Assembly: GCF_937863595.1 (NCBI RefSeq)
Contig: NZ_CALMGQ010000087.1
Span: 2,501-66,500, forward strand
Source: an uncultured Cytophaga sp.
GTDB taxonomy: Bacteria; Bacteroidota; Bacteroidia; Cytophagales; Cytophagaceae
DNA length: 64,000 nucleotides
Direction of reading: 5' to 3'
A program made the position numbers and the translations under genes. How positions within the stretch are numbered: position 1 is the first letter of the stretch; every line of letters starts with the position of its first letter. Shown here piece after piece: positions 55,529-64,000 of this stretch. The notes under the pieces are model-generated. The model had not been told where the DNA came from. It did no database searches and saw only the letters and a program-made list of their open reading frames with translations.

Positions 55529-55554
55529 TGTATAGTTCGTTATAAAACTATACA
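55529..55554 (+). promoter_or_regulatory. Dyad directly before the small secreted protein gene
   Basis: TGTATAGTT (55529-55537) and AACTATACA (55546-55554) form a 9-bp inverted repeat with an 8-nt centre, ending 3 nt before the ATG. It could bind a regulator or hide the ribosome start. A -7-like TATACTTG (55523-55530) overlaps its left edge. Confidence 0.5.
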
Positions 55555-55557
55555 GAT

Positions 55558-55857
55558 ATGAAAAATATAATGGTTTTCGTAGTGGTTACCTTATTAGGTT
55601 TAAGTGTTGCTTTTGCTCAAAATAACAGCAATGATCCGCAAGTTTCTATAAACAATTATAAGCACGCAAATAAAAGATTAGCTGCTAAGAGTGTTGATAT
55701 GCACCAAAATTTAACTGGGCAGGAGATTTCCTTAAGATCTCAACGAACAAATAAAACTGTAAAAAGAGATTATGTAATTGCTCCATCCAATACATCATCT
55801 TCTGCAAATGTTCAAGGACGTAAGACTAAAGCAAACTATAAAAATCAATTTAATTAA
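55558..55857 (+). CDS. Small secreted protein of unknown function
   Basis: A 99-residue protein with a clear signal peptide (MKNIMVFVVVTLLGLSVAFAQ). The mature ~78 residues are polar and basic, rich in Asn, Lys, Ser and Arg, with no recognised domain and no cysteine. It lies 117 nt after the response regulator and has its own terminator. Probably periplasmic or extracellular. Confidence 0.65.
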   Translation: MKNIMVFVVVTLLGLSVAFAQNNSNDPQVSINNYKHANKRLAAKSVDMHQNLTGQEISLRSQRTNKTVKRDYVIAPSNTSSSANVQGRKTKANYKNQFN

Positions 55858-55875
55858 TACTATTTCAAACGAATT

Positions 55876-55908
55876 AAAAGCCTTACAGAATATGTAAGGC
55901 TTTTTTTT
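55876..55908 (+). terminator. Terminator after the small secreted protein gene
   Basis: AAAAGCCTTACA (55876-55887) pairs with TGTAAGGCTTTT (55893-55904), followed by more T residues to 55908. Confidence 0.88.
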
Positions 55909-55982
55909 AATGTCATTTTTAAATTAATTCCGCTCTTGTAATTTTAACACTAATTTGCGCATATCTAAATTGATGTTAATTA

Positions 55983-57116
55983 TTAAAAGATAACTTTAAA
56001 CGTCGAGCCTGCATTTACGGTGCTTTCCACCTCTATTTTACCTCCTTTGCTTTCAATTAATTTATGAATAATATACAATCCAATTCCGGACCCTTCAATA
56101 TGTTCATGAAATCGTTTGAATAGATTAAATATTTTGTCTCTGTACAGATTCAAGTCTATACCCAATCCATTATCTTTGACTTTAATTTCATTTCGTTTTG
56201 TGAATGCGTTGTAGTTGGAATGTACTTCAATCATAGGGTCGCGATCAGGTGATCTATATTTTATAGCATTGATTATTAAATTGTACAAAATACTTTTTAG
56301 CGCTTGCTTACTATACGCTATCCTTTCAATATTTAAAGTAAATATTATAATCGCTTTATTTTCTCTAACGAGTATTTCGTTTTCAAATAAAATTTCTTTT
56401 ATTATTTCTCGGATTTCCACTTCTTCAATATCCTGGTAAGGATTGGATTGTAATTTCACGATATCCGTTAAACTTACTATTGTGGTTTTTGCTTTTGTTG
56501 TAGATGCATATATTCGATCTATTAAATCATTAATATCTTCCTTATTGCTATCGTTATTTATTTCTGTTTTTAATAAATTCATTAGCCCCTCTATGTTATT
56601 TAGTGGCGACTTTAAATCATGCGATGCAGAATAAATAAAATTATCCATGTCTTTGTTAAGACGGGTGAGATTATCATTAGCAACCGCTAATTGTTTTGTC
56701 CGTTCCGTAACAATTGCATCTAATTGATTCGGGGATTTTAATGTTAACGCTTCCGGTATAACTTTAAACAAAGCAATTACGGTGATCCATGATATGATTG
56801 ATGTAAAAAAAAGAGCAAGCGCACTAATCCGATAAATGGGGTGCCAAAAAATAATAGCATCAATTAGGTGTGTTGATCCGCAACTTAAAATGAATAAAAT
56901 AAATAGCCCAAATACTCTCTGAAAAGGTATTGAATCTTTACGCTTATACAATAGGCATATTAATATGAGTGGAATTGCGAAATAGGCAGCCCAAATTGCG
57001 ATACTCGATGAAATATAAAGCCAACCATGAAAATCGCTCCATTGACCGCAAAACCATCTAGCAGGCCAAGATTCTGTGCCAAAAAGTTGCGTTATAAATT
57101 CTTTTACTTGTTCCAT
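55983..57116 (-). CDS. Histidine kinase with ethylene-receptor-like membrane domain
   Basis: A 377-residue orphan kinase. Residues ~32-120 form three membrane helices that closely resemble the ethylene-binding domain of plant ETR1 and cyanobacterial SynEtr1. Matching features are AYFAIPL (Tyr45), FILSCGSTHLI with Ile76, Cys79 and His83 at the copper-ligand positions, and FKVIPEALTLKSPNQLD leading into the coiled coil. Where ETR1 has the essential Asp25, Ser38 is found. The kinase core has His166 in SASHDLKSPL, Asn283 in NLIINAIKY, DNGLGID and GSGIGLYII. There is no receiver domain and no regulator gene nearby. Ligand binding is unproven. Confidence 0.87.
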   Translation of the reverse strand: MEQVKEFITQLFGTESWPARWFCGQWSDFHGWLYISSSIAIWAAYFAIPLILICLLYKRKDSIPFQRVFGLFILFILSCGSTHLIDAIIFWHPIYRISALALFFTSIISWITVIALFKVIPEALTLKSPNQLDAIVTERTKQLAVANDNLTRLNKDMDNFIYSASHDLKSPLNNIEGLMNLLKTEINNDSNKEDINDLIDRIYASTTKAKTTIVSLTDIVKLQSNPYQDIEEVEIREIIKEILFENEILVRENKAIIIFTLNIERIAYSKQALKSILYNLIINAIKYRSPDRDPMIEVHSNYNAFTKRNEIKVKDNGLGIDLNLYRDKIFNLFKRFHEHIEGSGIGLYIIHKLIESKGGKIEVESTVNAGSTFKVIF

Positions 57117-57522
57117 ATAGCTGTAAAAATGAAAATGATGAAAATTACTTCTGTATTAATATACTATAATTACTATGAAAAAGTTGTTTGAAACCTTTCA
57201 GCATCCAATAATATTTTATTAAAAAATGCAGTTATTTCAATAAAAAGTAAGAATTTTTATTTGAAAGTCGTTTGAAAGCTCGAAAACAAAAAGAATTTAT
57301 TACACAAAAAAATTGCATTTTTTTTACTTAAAGAGGATTTTTTCAATATTTATGGATTTTTTATGGAAAACACCTACATTTACGTACGTGAAAATAAGTA
57401 TGTTAAAATGATTTTTATCATTTGTTTTATAGAATTGAATATTTGGCTGTAGTAATAATTTGACGCATCATGTACAATAGCATATCCTCGACGTGTTAAT
57501 TAATTATAATAAATAAAATCTA
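57117..57522. other. Intergenic region, divergent promoters presumed
   Basis: This 406-bp A+T-rich gap separates two divergent genes. All frames are broken by stops. Two GTTTGAAA boxes occur (near 57188 and 57269), and ACGTACGT lies near 57383. No hairpin terminator or RNA structure is evident. Confidence 0.5.
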
Positions 57523-58227
57523 ATGACTAAACGTCTAACTTGGCTTGTTGGCTATTGCATAATTTTAGGTGCCCTTTTTTCTTGTTTTGAAATTAAAGAG
57601 AATATTGTTCTAAAAAATGATGGTTCTGGAACCTACTCCTTTTTAATGGACCTTTCGCAAATAAAGCCACTATTTACAATGAGTCGCGATTTTAATCGCT
57701 CTTTTAATGATTCAACTTCGAAATTAAAAACCAATCTGTCCGCTCCCAATCCTCTTTTGCAGATGAAGGTTAAATTTGATGCGCTGCAACAAACCCTTGA
57801 GGCAGTTGATGGTATTTCAAACTACAAAACGGTATGTGATACAACTTCCTACATTATTGGTGCAACATACTCTTTTAAAAATATAGAATCGCTTAATAAA
57901 TCCATTAACGTACTTCGAAGTTCTAGCGAAAATCCTAGTAATGGAGCGGCAACACACTATACATACGACTCGAAACATTTTTCAAAAATAAATGATATTT
58001 CTAAGGCAGACATAACTGGGCCTTCCAGTAAGAACGACAGCCTAACCACAGAGTTATTCAAAACTGCCCGCTATACCTTAACCTGTACGTTTGAAAAGAA
58101 AATAAAAGACGTTAGCAACCCTTTATACTTTATTAGTGCAGATGGCAAAACCTTGTTTTATTCTGGTTCCATGCTGGATATTATGACTCAGAAAAACAAC
58201 ATTGGCAACGAGGTTATTTTACAATAA
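57523..58227 (+). CDS. Lipoprotein of unknown function
   Basis: A 234-residue probable lipoprotein with lipobox LFSC at Cys21. The first mature stretch, ENIVLKNDGSGTYSFLMDLS, opens a beta-rich domain of unknown family. The middle is rich in Ser, Asn and Lys. It starts the plus-strand run that includes the large T9SS cargo, 6 nt upstream of it, and is probably transcribed with it. Confidence 0.65.
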   Translation: MTKRLTWLVGYCIILGALFSCFEIKENIVLKNDGSGTYSFLMDLSQIKPLFTMSRDFNRSFNDSTSKLKTNLSAPNPLLQMKVKFDALQQTLEAVDGISNYKTVCDTTSYIIGATYSFKNIESLNKSINVLRSSSENPSNGAATHYTYDSKHFSKINDISKADITGPSSKNDSLTTELFKTARYTLTCTFEKKIKDVSNPLYFISADGKTLFYSGSMLDIMTQKNNIGNEVILQ

Positions 58228-58233
58228 ACAATC

Positions 58234-61200
58234 ATGAAAAAAATATTATTTTTAGCTTTTGTACTTTTAATTGGTTTTGCAAACATCGGTAAGGCACAAT
58301 GGGTAAGCAACGGAAGCACTCAAAGCATTTCGTTGGGTTCCTCTATCGCTCGTGATGGTTCAGGGAATGTTTATGGAACAGGCATTTTCACCTGTGATTT
58401 GAATATTCAAAATGACACGTTACACAACCCTTCATGTGGAACGCCAACAACCTTGCCACTTCCTATAGCGCGCTTTGATGGATATTTAGTAAAATATAAT
58501 GCTTTAGGAAAATTACTTTGGTCGAAACAAATAATTGGGAACGAAAACAATTCCTTGTTCGAAGTAAAAAGTGTTTCAACATCATTGTCCACCGTTATTG
58601 TTACGGGTCATTATAAAGGCTCACTTACTTTTGGAAATACAACGATTACCAATACCGCTTCTTTAAGCGACGTGTTCATTGCGGCCTTTGATTTAAATGG
58701 AAATTTCATTTGGGTGAAATCAAATTTTACGCGCAACGCATCCAGCGAAATTACGGCTTCATCTATTTCAGCTGCTACAGATGGCAGCATGGTACTAACG
58801 GGTAAATATAAAGGTTCCGTTATTTCCTTAAATGACGCAGATACGATTTCATCAACAACCTACGCGCTTTATGTATTGAAGTTGAATGCTTCAGGAAATT
58901 ATCTGTGGATTAAATCTTCTAAAGGGAAAAATGCTGTATCTAAAGCTGAAGGCAAAGATCTTTGGCAGGATACTGATGGAAATATATTTTTAACGGGAAA
59001 TATTATTGACACCGTTATTGTTCAACAAGAAACAATAAAATTCCCTGCAGGAACATCGGGTGTTTTCATTTCAAAATTCAACACTAACGGAGCCTTGCTT
59101 TGGCTTAAAAAAGAAAGTCTTGCCAATGTAAATTCTATAGAACTTGAAAAAGATCAAAAACATATACTTTTAGGCGGTGGGTTTAAAAACAAAAATGTAA
59201 TTGGTGGTGATACAGTAAAAACGATTGCAAATTATGGTGGTTATGTAGCACGATATGATACAGCTGGTGTCATGGATTGGGTTAAAATCCTTACCGTGCC
59301 TGCTGCAGATTCGGCAGCGGCCGTTTTAGGTGTATCTGGCGATATAGATGGAAACGTATATACTACCGGTGTCTTTGGAAAAAAATCATCCTCTGGCGCA
59401 GTTCTTTCGACAGGAAATAAAAGTATAACTGCAAAGGCTGGTCTTTCATTATATGTTGCGAAATACAAACAAGATGGTACACCGCAATGGTTGCAGGTAT
59501 ATGCAGATGGTAAATTAGATTCAGGAAATGATATTGTTGCATACGATTCTTCCCAAGTATTTTTTACTGGTTATTTTAATACCATCATGCGCGTAGATAG
59601 TTCGGTCGCCATCAATGGCAGTTTAGGACTGAATTCTTTTGTAGCACGTATAGATCCCTGCCCATATTTTCAATCAACCATTCAAAAGCCAACCACAACT
59701 ACTACTTGTAAAAGAGATTCCATACTATTGAAAGCTGTAACGGGAACGGGGTTGAATTATCAATGGCAGAAAAATGGTGTTGATATTGCTGGTGCTACGA
59801 CATCAAATTTTTATGCAACAGATTCTGCCTTGTATAGAATTATTGTTCGCTCAAACAATCCTGCCATTGCATGTGTAAAATATTCTCCCGGTGTTTTTAT
59901 TACTATAAACCCGTTGCCAGACACAACCATTAGTATTCTAGGGAAGTTAACGTTTTGTGATACTGCTGGTGTTACAATTACTGCGCGATTTGGAAATACC
60001 TATCAATGGCAACTATCTAATGCTGCTATTGCAACAGAAACAAAATCGAATTTTACTGCTAAATCTTCTGGTGCGTATCGTGTTGTTCTAACAAATAATA
60101 AAGGATGTGTAGATACATCGCGAACATTAGCTGTTGTATCTGTACCCATCCCTGTATCGATAATTGCACCCGCTGGGAAATTTATTATTTGTCAAGACGA
60201 CAGTCTTGAAATGCAAGCGTCTGTAACTCCATCATCTTTCTACCAATGGTACAAAGATGATGTCCTTCTAGCTGCAGATACTCTTTCAAGTTACAAAGCA
60301 TCCTCTACGGGTTTCTATAAAGTATTTGTGAAAAATAAACTTGGTTGTGGCACGTATTCTCTCCAAGATACCATCGGTGTAAACTCTGCACCAAATGCGC
60401 CACTTACCAATAGTGGCAACTTAATTTCCTGTTCCTATCAATTGCCTACATTGAGCACATCTGCTAACGCTTCTATCAATACAATTGAATGGTTTAAAAA
60501 CGGGACTTTGTTGCCCATTGCAAATACGAATGTATTCACTCCTACTGAAAGTGGCTTATATAAGATAAAAGTTACGAATGCTATAAATTGCAGCAGAGTT
60601 TCCTCAACACTTGATGTAACAATATACCCACAACCAGTAGCCGTTGCAACCCAGACAGGAAATAGCTCTTTCTGCGCAAATGACTCTGTAGGTATCCATG
60701 CTTCTCCAGGCAACTATACATTTATATGGCAACGAAATGGAACAACTATACCTGCCGCTCAATCTTCTACCTATTATGGAAAACAATCGGGTACGTACCG
60801 TGTAATTATCTCTGACATAAATCAATGTAAAGACACGTCCTCCGTTTTTACACTTTCATCTTTTGCGGTTCCTTTAGCGAATCTACAGGTGACAGGGAAT
60901 CTAACCTTCTGCACAGGCGATTCTGTGCGTTTAAATGCAACTCCTGGTACAGGCCTAGCTTATGAATGGTTTCGAAATAATGTATCCATAACATCAATGA
61001 TAAATCGTGTGGAGATAATTAAAACAAGTGGCGACTATAATGTACGGGTATATAATTCTATAGGTTGCTCGGATACATCCGCAGTACAAAAAATTCAAGT
61101 TTATTCTGTTCCGCCAAATACGATAACAAATTCAAGTCCTTTGGAATTTTGTACTGGTGGACAAGTTATTTTATCAGCCGTTGCCAATCCCGTATTCTTA

Positions 61201-62223
61201 TATCAATGGAGAAAAAACAATGTAGCCATTCCTACCGGTGGAAATAACTCGGATTATATTGTTACTGCATCTGGAATTTACAATGTAGTTGTTTCAATCA
61301 ATGAAAAATGTACCAATACTTCTTCTGGAATTAGTGTAAATGTAAAGCCTGTTTTAAAACCCGTTATTACAGTAGATAAAGAATTTATTTCTACCGCGTC
61401 TTTTCTTACATATCAATGGTTCAAAAATGGATCGGCTATTGTTGGAGCAATAAATCAAATTTATAAAGTTACAGAAAATGGTCAATACTCTATACAAGTT
61501 TCAGACCCCAATGGTTGTAGCGTGCAAGCAGATCCTGTTGTTGTTTGTATTCCTGTTCCTCATATAGAAGCAAATGGGAATGTATTGAATTCAACGCCGG
61601 GAACTTTTTATCAATGGTATGTAAATAATGTAGCCATTTCTGATGCCACAAGCCAAAATTATCTTGTGAATGCAACAGGCGATTATAAAATAAAAGTGCT
61701 ACGTGCAGATGGGTGTGCATCCTTTTCAAATATCATTCATGTTTGCATTCCTCCCCCAGTAATAACAGTAGGTGACAATAACGTTCTTAATGCTTCCGCA
61801 GGCTTAACATATCAATGGTTTTTAAATAACAGTGCGTTGCCAAGTGCAGATACACGCATTATCGTTGCAGAACAAAGCGGAGATTATACCGTCCAGGTAG
61901 AAGATTTGTCTGGGTGTATTTCTATCTCTGCTCCGGTAACAATTTTTGTAAATGCGTTATCTATAACTCAAGGCTTGAAAAAATCGACTTTTATTTGTTA
62001 TCCAAATCCATTTGAAAATTCTGTTACTATTGAAATGGAATCCTATGTAGATCCTGTAACAGCTTATGTGTACGACGTGAATGGGATTCTGTTATTGAAA
62101 ACTGATATTCTAACTACTTCACAAAATATAATTCTTGATGCACTTCCCCCTGGCTCTTACATCTTGATGTTAACAACAGATATGGATCGGTTTTATTGTA
62201 AGCTTTTAAAAATGCCTAAGTAA
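58234..62223 (+). CDS. T9SS type A cargo with ten Ig-like repeats
   Basis: A 1,329-residue secreted protein. A signal peptide (MKKILFLAFVLLIGFANIGKAQ) is followed by ~450 residues with SBBP/propeller-like repeats (blades such as GNVYGTGIFTCDL, GNIFLTGNIID, GNVYTTGVFG). Ten Ig-like modules follow, each with a YQWxxNxxxI-type core: NYQWQKNGVDI, YQWQLSNAAI, YQWYKDDVLL, IEWFKNGTLL, FIWQRNGTTI, YEWFRNNVSI, YQWRKNNVAI, YQWFKNGSAI, YQWYVNNVAI, YQWFLNNSAL. It ends in a typical T9SS sorting domain (FICYPNPFENSVTIEME ... PPGSYILMLTTD). It should be exported by T9SS and fixed to, or shed from, the surface. A long adhesin-like stalk is the likeliest role; no catalytic motif is seen. Confidence 0.88.
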   Translation: MKKILFLAFVLLIGFANIGKAQWVSNGSTQSISLGSSIARDGSGNVYGTGIFTCDLNIQNDTLHNPSCGTPTTLPLPIARFDGYLVKYNALGKLLWSKQIIGNENNSLFEVKSVSTSLSTVIVTGHYKGSLTFGNTTITNTASLSDVFIAAFDLNGNFIWVKSNFTRNASSEITASSISAATDGSMVLTGKYKGSVISLNDADTISSTTYALYVLKLNASGNYLWIKSSKGKNAVSKAEGKDLWQDTDGNIFLTGNIIDTVIVQQETIKFPAGTSGVFISKFNTNGALLWLKKESLANVNSIELEKDQKHILLGGGFKNKNVIGGDTVKTIANYGGYVARYDTAGVMDWVKILTVPAADSAAAVLGVSGDIDGNVYTTGVFGKKSSSGAVLSTGNKSITAKAGLSLYVAKYKQDGTPQWLQVYADGKLDSGNDIVAYDSSQVFFTGYFNTIMRVDSSVAINGSLGLNSFVARIDPCPYFQSTIQKPTTTTTCKRDSILLKAVTGTGLNYQWQKNGVDIAGATTSNFYATDSALYRIIVRSNNPAIACVKYSPGVFITINPLPDTTISILGKLTFCDTAGVTITARFGNTYQWQLSNAAIATETKSNFTAKSSGAYRVVLTNNKGCVDTSRTLAVVSVPIPVSIIAPAGKFIICQDDSLEMQASVTPSSFYQWYKDDVLLAADTLSSYKASSTGFYKVFVKNKLGCGTYSLQDTIGVNSAPNAPLTNSGNLISCSYQLPTLSTSANASINTIEWFKNGTLLPIANTNVFTPTESGLYKIKVTNAINCSRVSSTLDVTIYPQPVAVATQTGNSSFCANDSVGIHASPGNYTFIWQRNGTTIPAAQSSTYYGKQSGTYRVIISDINQCKDTSSVFTLSSFAVPLANLQVTGNLTFCTGDSVRLNATPGTGLAYEWFRNNVSITSMINRVEIIKTSGDYNVRVYNSIGCSDTSAVQKIQVYSVPPNTITNSSPLEFCTGGQVILSAVANPVFLYQWRKNNVAIPTGGNNSDYIVTASGIYNVVVSINEKCTNTSSGISVNVKPVLKPVITVDKEFISTASFLTYQWFKNGSAIVGAINQIYKVTENGQYSIQVSDPNGCSVQADPVVVCIPVPHIEANGNVLNSTPGTFYQWYVNNVAISDATSQNYLVNATGDYKIKVLRADGCASFSNIIHVCIPPPVITVGDNNVLNASAGLTYQWFLNNSALPSADTRIIVAEQSGDYTVQVEDLSGCISISAPVTIFVNALSITQGLKKSTFICYPNPFENSVTIEMESYVDPVTAYVYDVNGILLLKTDILTTSQNIILDALPPGSYILMLTTDMDRFYCKLLKMPK

Positions 62224-62714
62224 TGAATAAACTTTTGTGCCTTGTCATTTTGATCCTTACTGCCGCATATGTGCATGCTCAGAATTCAAATCAATATTTG
62301 AAATCTGAACGTTTTACATTTCCAGATAATGGAACGAGTATTCAAGCACCTCAACATTTTGACACCACTTATTTATTCAATGGTCTGTTACATAAAGCTA
62401 CATCAAGCTCTATTACATCTTTTATTGCAAAAGATAGAAATCCCATTGCGTTTAACTTAAGTTTGACTAAAGAATATTTTAGTACACAAAATTTGATTTT
62501 AATAAAGACTGAAAAAATCGTCACTCCTACTTGGGAGGGAGTCCTTTACTATCTGACGTTTGTTGTAAGTGATATAAAAATGCAACGAATGATGCTTGTA
62601 ACAGGTACCTATAACGACACGGATATTATTATGGCCAACTTCCCAGATATGTTCTCCTCACAATTAGTTGTACCGATACGAGAAAGTATGTTTACGTTAT
62701 TGTTTAAAAAATGA
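62223..62714 (+). CDS. Secreted protein of unknown function
   Basis: A 163-residue exported protein with a signal peptide (MNKLLCLVILILTAAYVHAQ). The body (FTFPDNGTSIQAPQHFD, TPTWEGVLYYLTFVVSD) resembles the small periplasmic protein at 49620 in layout. Its ATG overlaps the stop of the cargo gene by one base (TAATG), and it overlaps the next gene by 4 bp, so translation is probably coupled. Confidence 0.65.
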   Translation: MNKLLCLVILILTAAYVHAQNSNQYLKSERFTFPDNGTSIQAPQHFDTTYLFNGLLHKATSSSITSFIAKDRNPIAFNLSLTKEYFSTQNLILIKTEKIVTPTWEGVLYYLTFVVSDIKMQRMMLVTGTYNDTDIIMANFPDMFSSQLVVPIRESMFTLLFKK

Positions 62715-64000
62715 ACATGTTAAAAAAAGAACTCTTAAGCAAACTCTGCTCTGGTATTGCTTTTCTAACATTCATAATTGTATTTAGCATTCATGCTCAC
62801 GCGCAAACTAAAATAGTAGAGCATGATGTGGTATTTGAAACTGACTCATTGCAATCCATGTGGGGCCCAGGGGAAGGATTTCAATTAAATAGAACTACAA
62901 ATTTCTTCGATCGCGTAGGCAGTGATTTTTCTTTTGATACGCGTCCAGGTTCTATTTTAACAGTTGCTAAACTTAAATTCGGGGTAGGTATTTGGGGTAG
63001 GTTCGCATTTGGTCTTGGTCCTTTAGCATTTAAAGTTAGTGGCTTTGAAGGTGGTGGGATTGGTGTTAAGTATCCAATTAAAACAACTCTTACACTGCCA
63101 GAAGACTCTACGTTTAATGCTGGTGAAACCATAATTATGAAGACCGACTATGTCGTGAAGGATGATTATGAATTGACTACTGCATATCCTGCAACTGGTG
63201 AAATAGCATTGGATATGCCCATTATGTTTGATATGCAAGTAGGTATTGATGTATGTCTTTTTGATTGTTTCAGTGTAAAGATATTTCCCCCAGATTTTGC
63301 TGGTGGCGCTATTCCAAGTCCATTAGTAGATTTTAATTGGGTAATCCTTAAAGTAAATAAAGATGAGTTTGTTTATCCCTGTTTGGATATTCCACCTGTA
63401 TGCAACGGCTCCATGCCTTCGGGTGGTGGCGGTGCTTCGCTTCCTCCAAGTTCTCCGTTAAGTGGTTCGGTTAAAATTCCAAACGTAGTTACTACAGCAA
63501 GTTTATCAGGAAAAGATCTGATAGCAACAGGCAGTGATCCGTATTTAATTCCCAGCCTTGATATTATTCAATTGCTTAGTTTTGCACCACCACCAATTGG
63601 TACTTTTTTCGCTATACTTAGTTCTGGTTTTAAAATTCCACCTGCAGGCATTAAAGACTTAGGTGGCACACGTCGTTTCATTGAATTGAACTGGACCTTA
63701 TTTACAATGAATTTGAATTTGCCTGTATCGCAGTCGCAAAAATTCACTTTTCATCCTACCGTTAATCTTAAATTAAGAACGCCCGTAATCGTTGGCTATT
63801 CCTATAAGAATACAACAACGGGGTCTATTTCAGAAGGCAGAGATTCCATAATTGACGTGCCCTTGGGAGCAGATTTAAATATTCAATATCCTTGCAATAT
63901 GTCTCAAATGGACATTCATGCTAGCTATGCTATTTCAACAAATAAATTTACAAACAGAACATACGATCGTGTTGATGTGGAACTCGTTTTTGAAGCATTT
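62711..64000 (+). CDS. Large exported protein, cut by the window edge
   Basis: Open from the ATG at 62711 to the window end: 430 codons with no stop. The leader MNMLKKELLSKLCSGIAFLT is followed by a hydrophobic stretch ending HAHAQ, a clear signal peptide. The mature part has many beta-strand-like segments and a Gly/Ser/Pro-rich linker (CNGSMPSGGGGASLPPSSP). It contains cysteines in VGIDVCLFDCFSV, so disulfides are possible. I recognise no family. Last visible gene of the secreted-protein operon. Confidence 0.75.
   Translation, partial: MNMLKKELLSKLCSGIAFLTFIIVFSIHAHAQTKIVEHDVVFETDSLQSMWGPGEGFQLNRTTNFFDRVGSDFSFDTRPGSILTVAKLKFGVGIWGRFAFGLGPLAFKVSGFEGGGIGVKYPIKTTLTLPEDSTFNAGETIIMKTDYVVKDDYELTTAYPATGEIALDMPIMFDMQVGIDVCLFDCFSVKIFPPDFAGGAIPSPLVDFNWVILKVNKDEFVYPCLDIPPVCNGSMPSGGGGASLPPSSPLSGSVKIPNVVTTASLSGKDLIATGSDPYLIPSLDIIQLLSFAPPPIGTFFAILSSGFKIPPAGIKDLGGTRRFIELNWTLFTMNLNLPVSQSQKFTFHPTVNLKLRTPVIVGYSYKNTTTGSISEGRDSIIDVPLGADLNIQYPCNMSQMDIHASYAISTNKFTNRTYDRVDVELVFEAF

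Noticed and set aside
59700-61950. DNA tandem repeat
   Set aside because: The Ig-like modules are repeats only at protein level; DNA copies are diverged and no simple tandem repeat is seen.

Overview
This window is chromosomal DNA of a low-GC member of the Bacteroidota, most likely a Cytophaga-like member of the Cytophagales. The evidence is the gene content: type IX secretion (T9SS) parts and cargo, PorP/SprF barrels, a PorE-like OmpA protein, fused SecDF, an approximately 1,100-residue SecA, a long-tailed ribosomal protein S16, DUF4230 and AsmA-like proteins. Several promoters also have the Bacteroidota form TTG-N19-21-TAnnTTTG. Most of the window is housekeeping sequence. I see no rRNA, CRISPR array, insertion sequence, phage or integrated element. 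The species is an inference and I could not compare against any database.

Layout. 1-600 holds a doubtful gene end and two minus-strand tRNAs (Leu-TAA, Gly-GCC). 763-4141 has mutS and a SpoU-type RNA methyltransferase. 4190-8766 is a minus-strand block with DUF4230, then a DksA-like/scpB/pseudouridine synthase/TPR operon that includes two proteins with extraordinary low-complexity tails. 8875-13910 has a large lamin-tail-domain secreted protein, asd, a YicC-type gene and a small membrane protein. 14191-15519 is a complete regulatory unit: promoter, SAM-I riboswitch and metX. 15638-21018 has a giant AsmA-like protein and a thioredoxin-like/DUF1802/VF530 group. 21121-33278 is mostly minus strand: M20 peptidase, SPOR lipoprotein, secA, dapF, purM, a PorE-like protein, and a redox group of an Fe-S membrane protein, a CCG protein and a small conserved protein. 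33309-36706 has tRNA-Phe, a glycosyltransferase and the rpsP-rimM-trmD-rplS group. 36830-41495 has rdgB, udk, a small exported protein and secDF.

The accessory interest lies in the last third. 41622-44897 is a compact ECF sigma factor / membrane anti-sigma-like protein / PorP-SprF / PorP-SprF operon. Its two barrel genes share an exactly identical 92-bp block although the rest has diverged. This looks like a surface-signalling unit in which a T9SS-type barrel takes the place a TonB receptor has in FecI-FecR-FecA systems (inference). 44903-52623 returns to housekeeping genes (radical SAM, aspS, tadA, sod, ppk2). 52891-55857 is a NarL-type two-component pair followed by a small secreted protein whose start is preceded by a dyad. 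55983-57116 is an orphan histidine kinase with an ethylene-receptor-like membrane domain that keeps the Cys/His copper ligands but has Ser where plant receptors have the essential Asp. 57523-64000 is a co-directional run of exported proteins centred on a 1,329-residue T9SS cargo with ten Ig-like repeats; the last gene runs off the window.

Gene starts were moved inward from the longest open frame where that removed large overlaps or exposed a signal peptide. Family names come from motif recognition by eye. Terminators and promoters are sequence predictions only.
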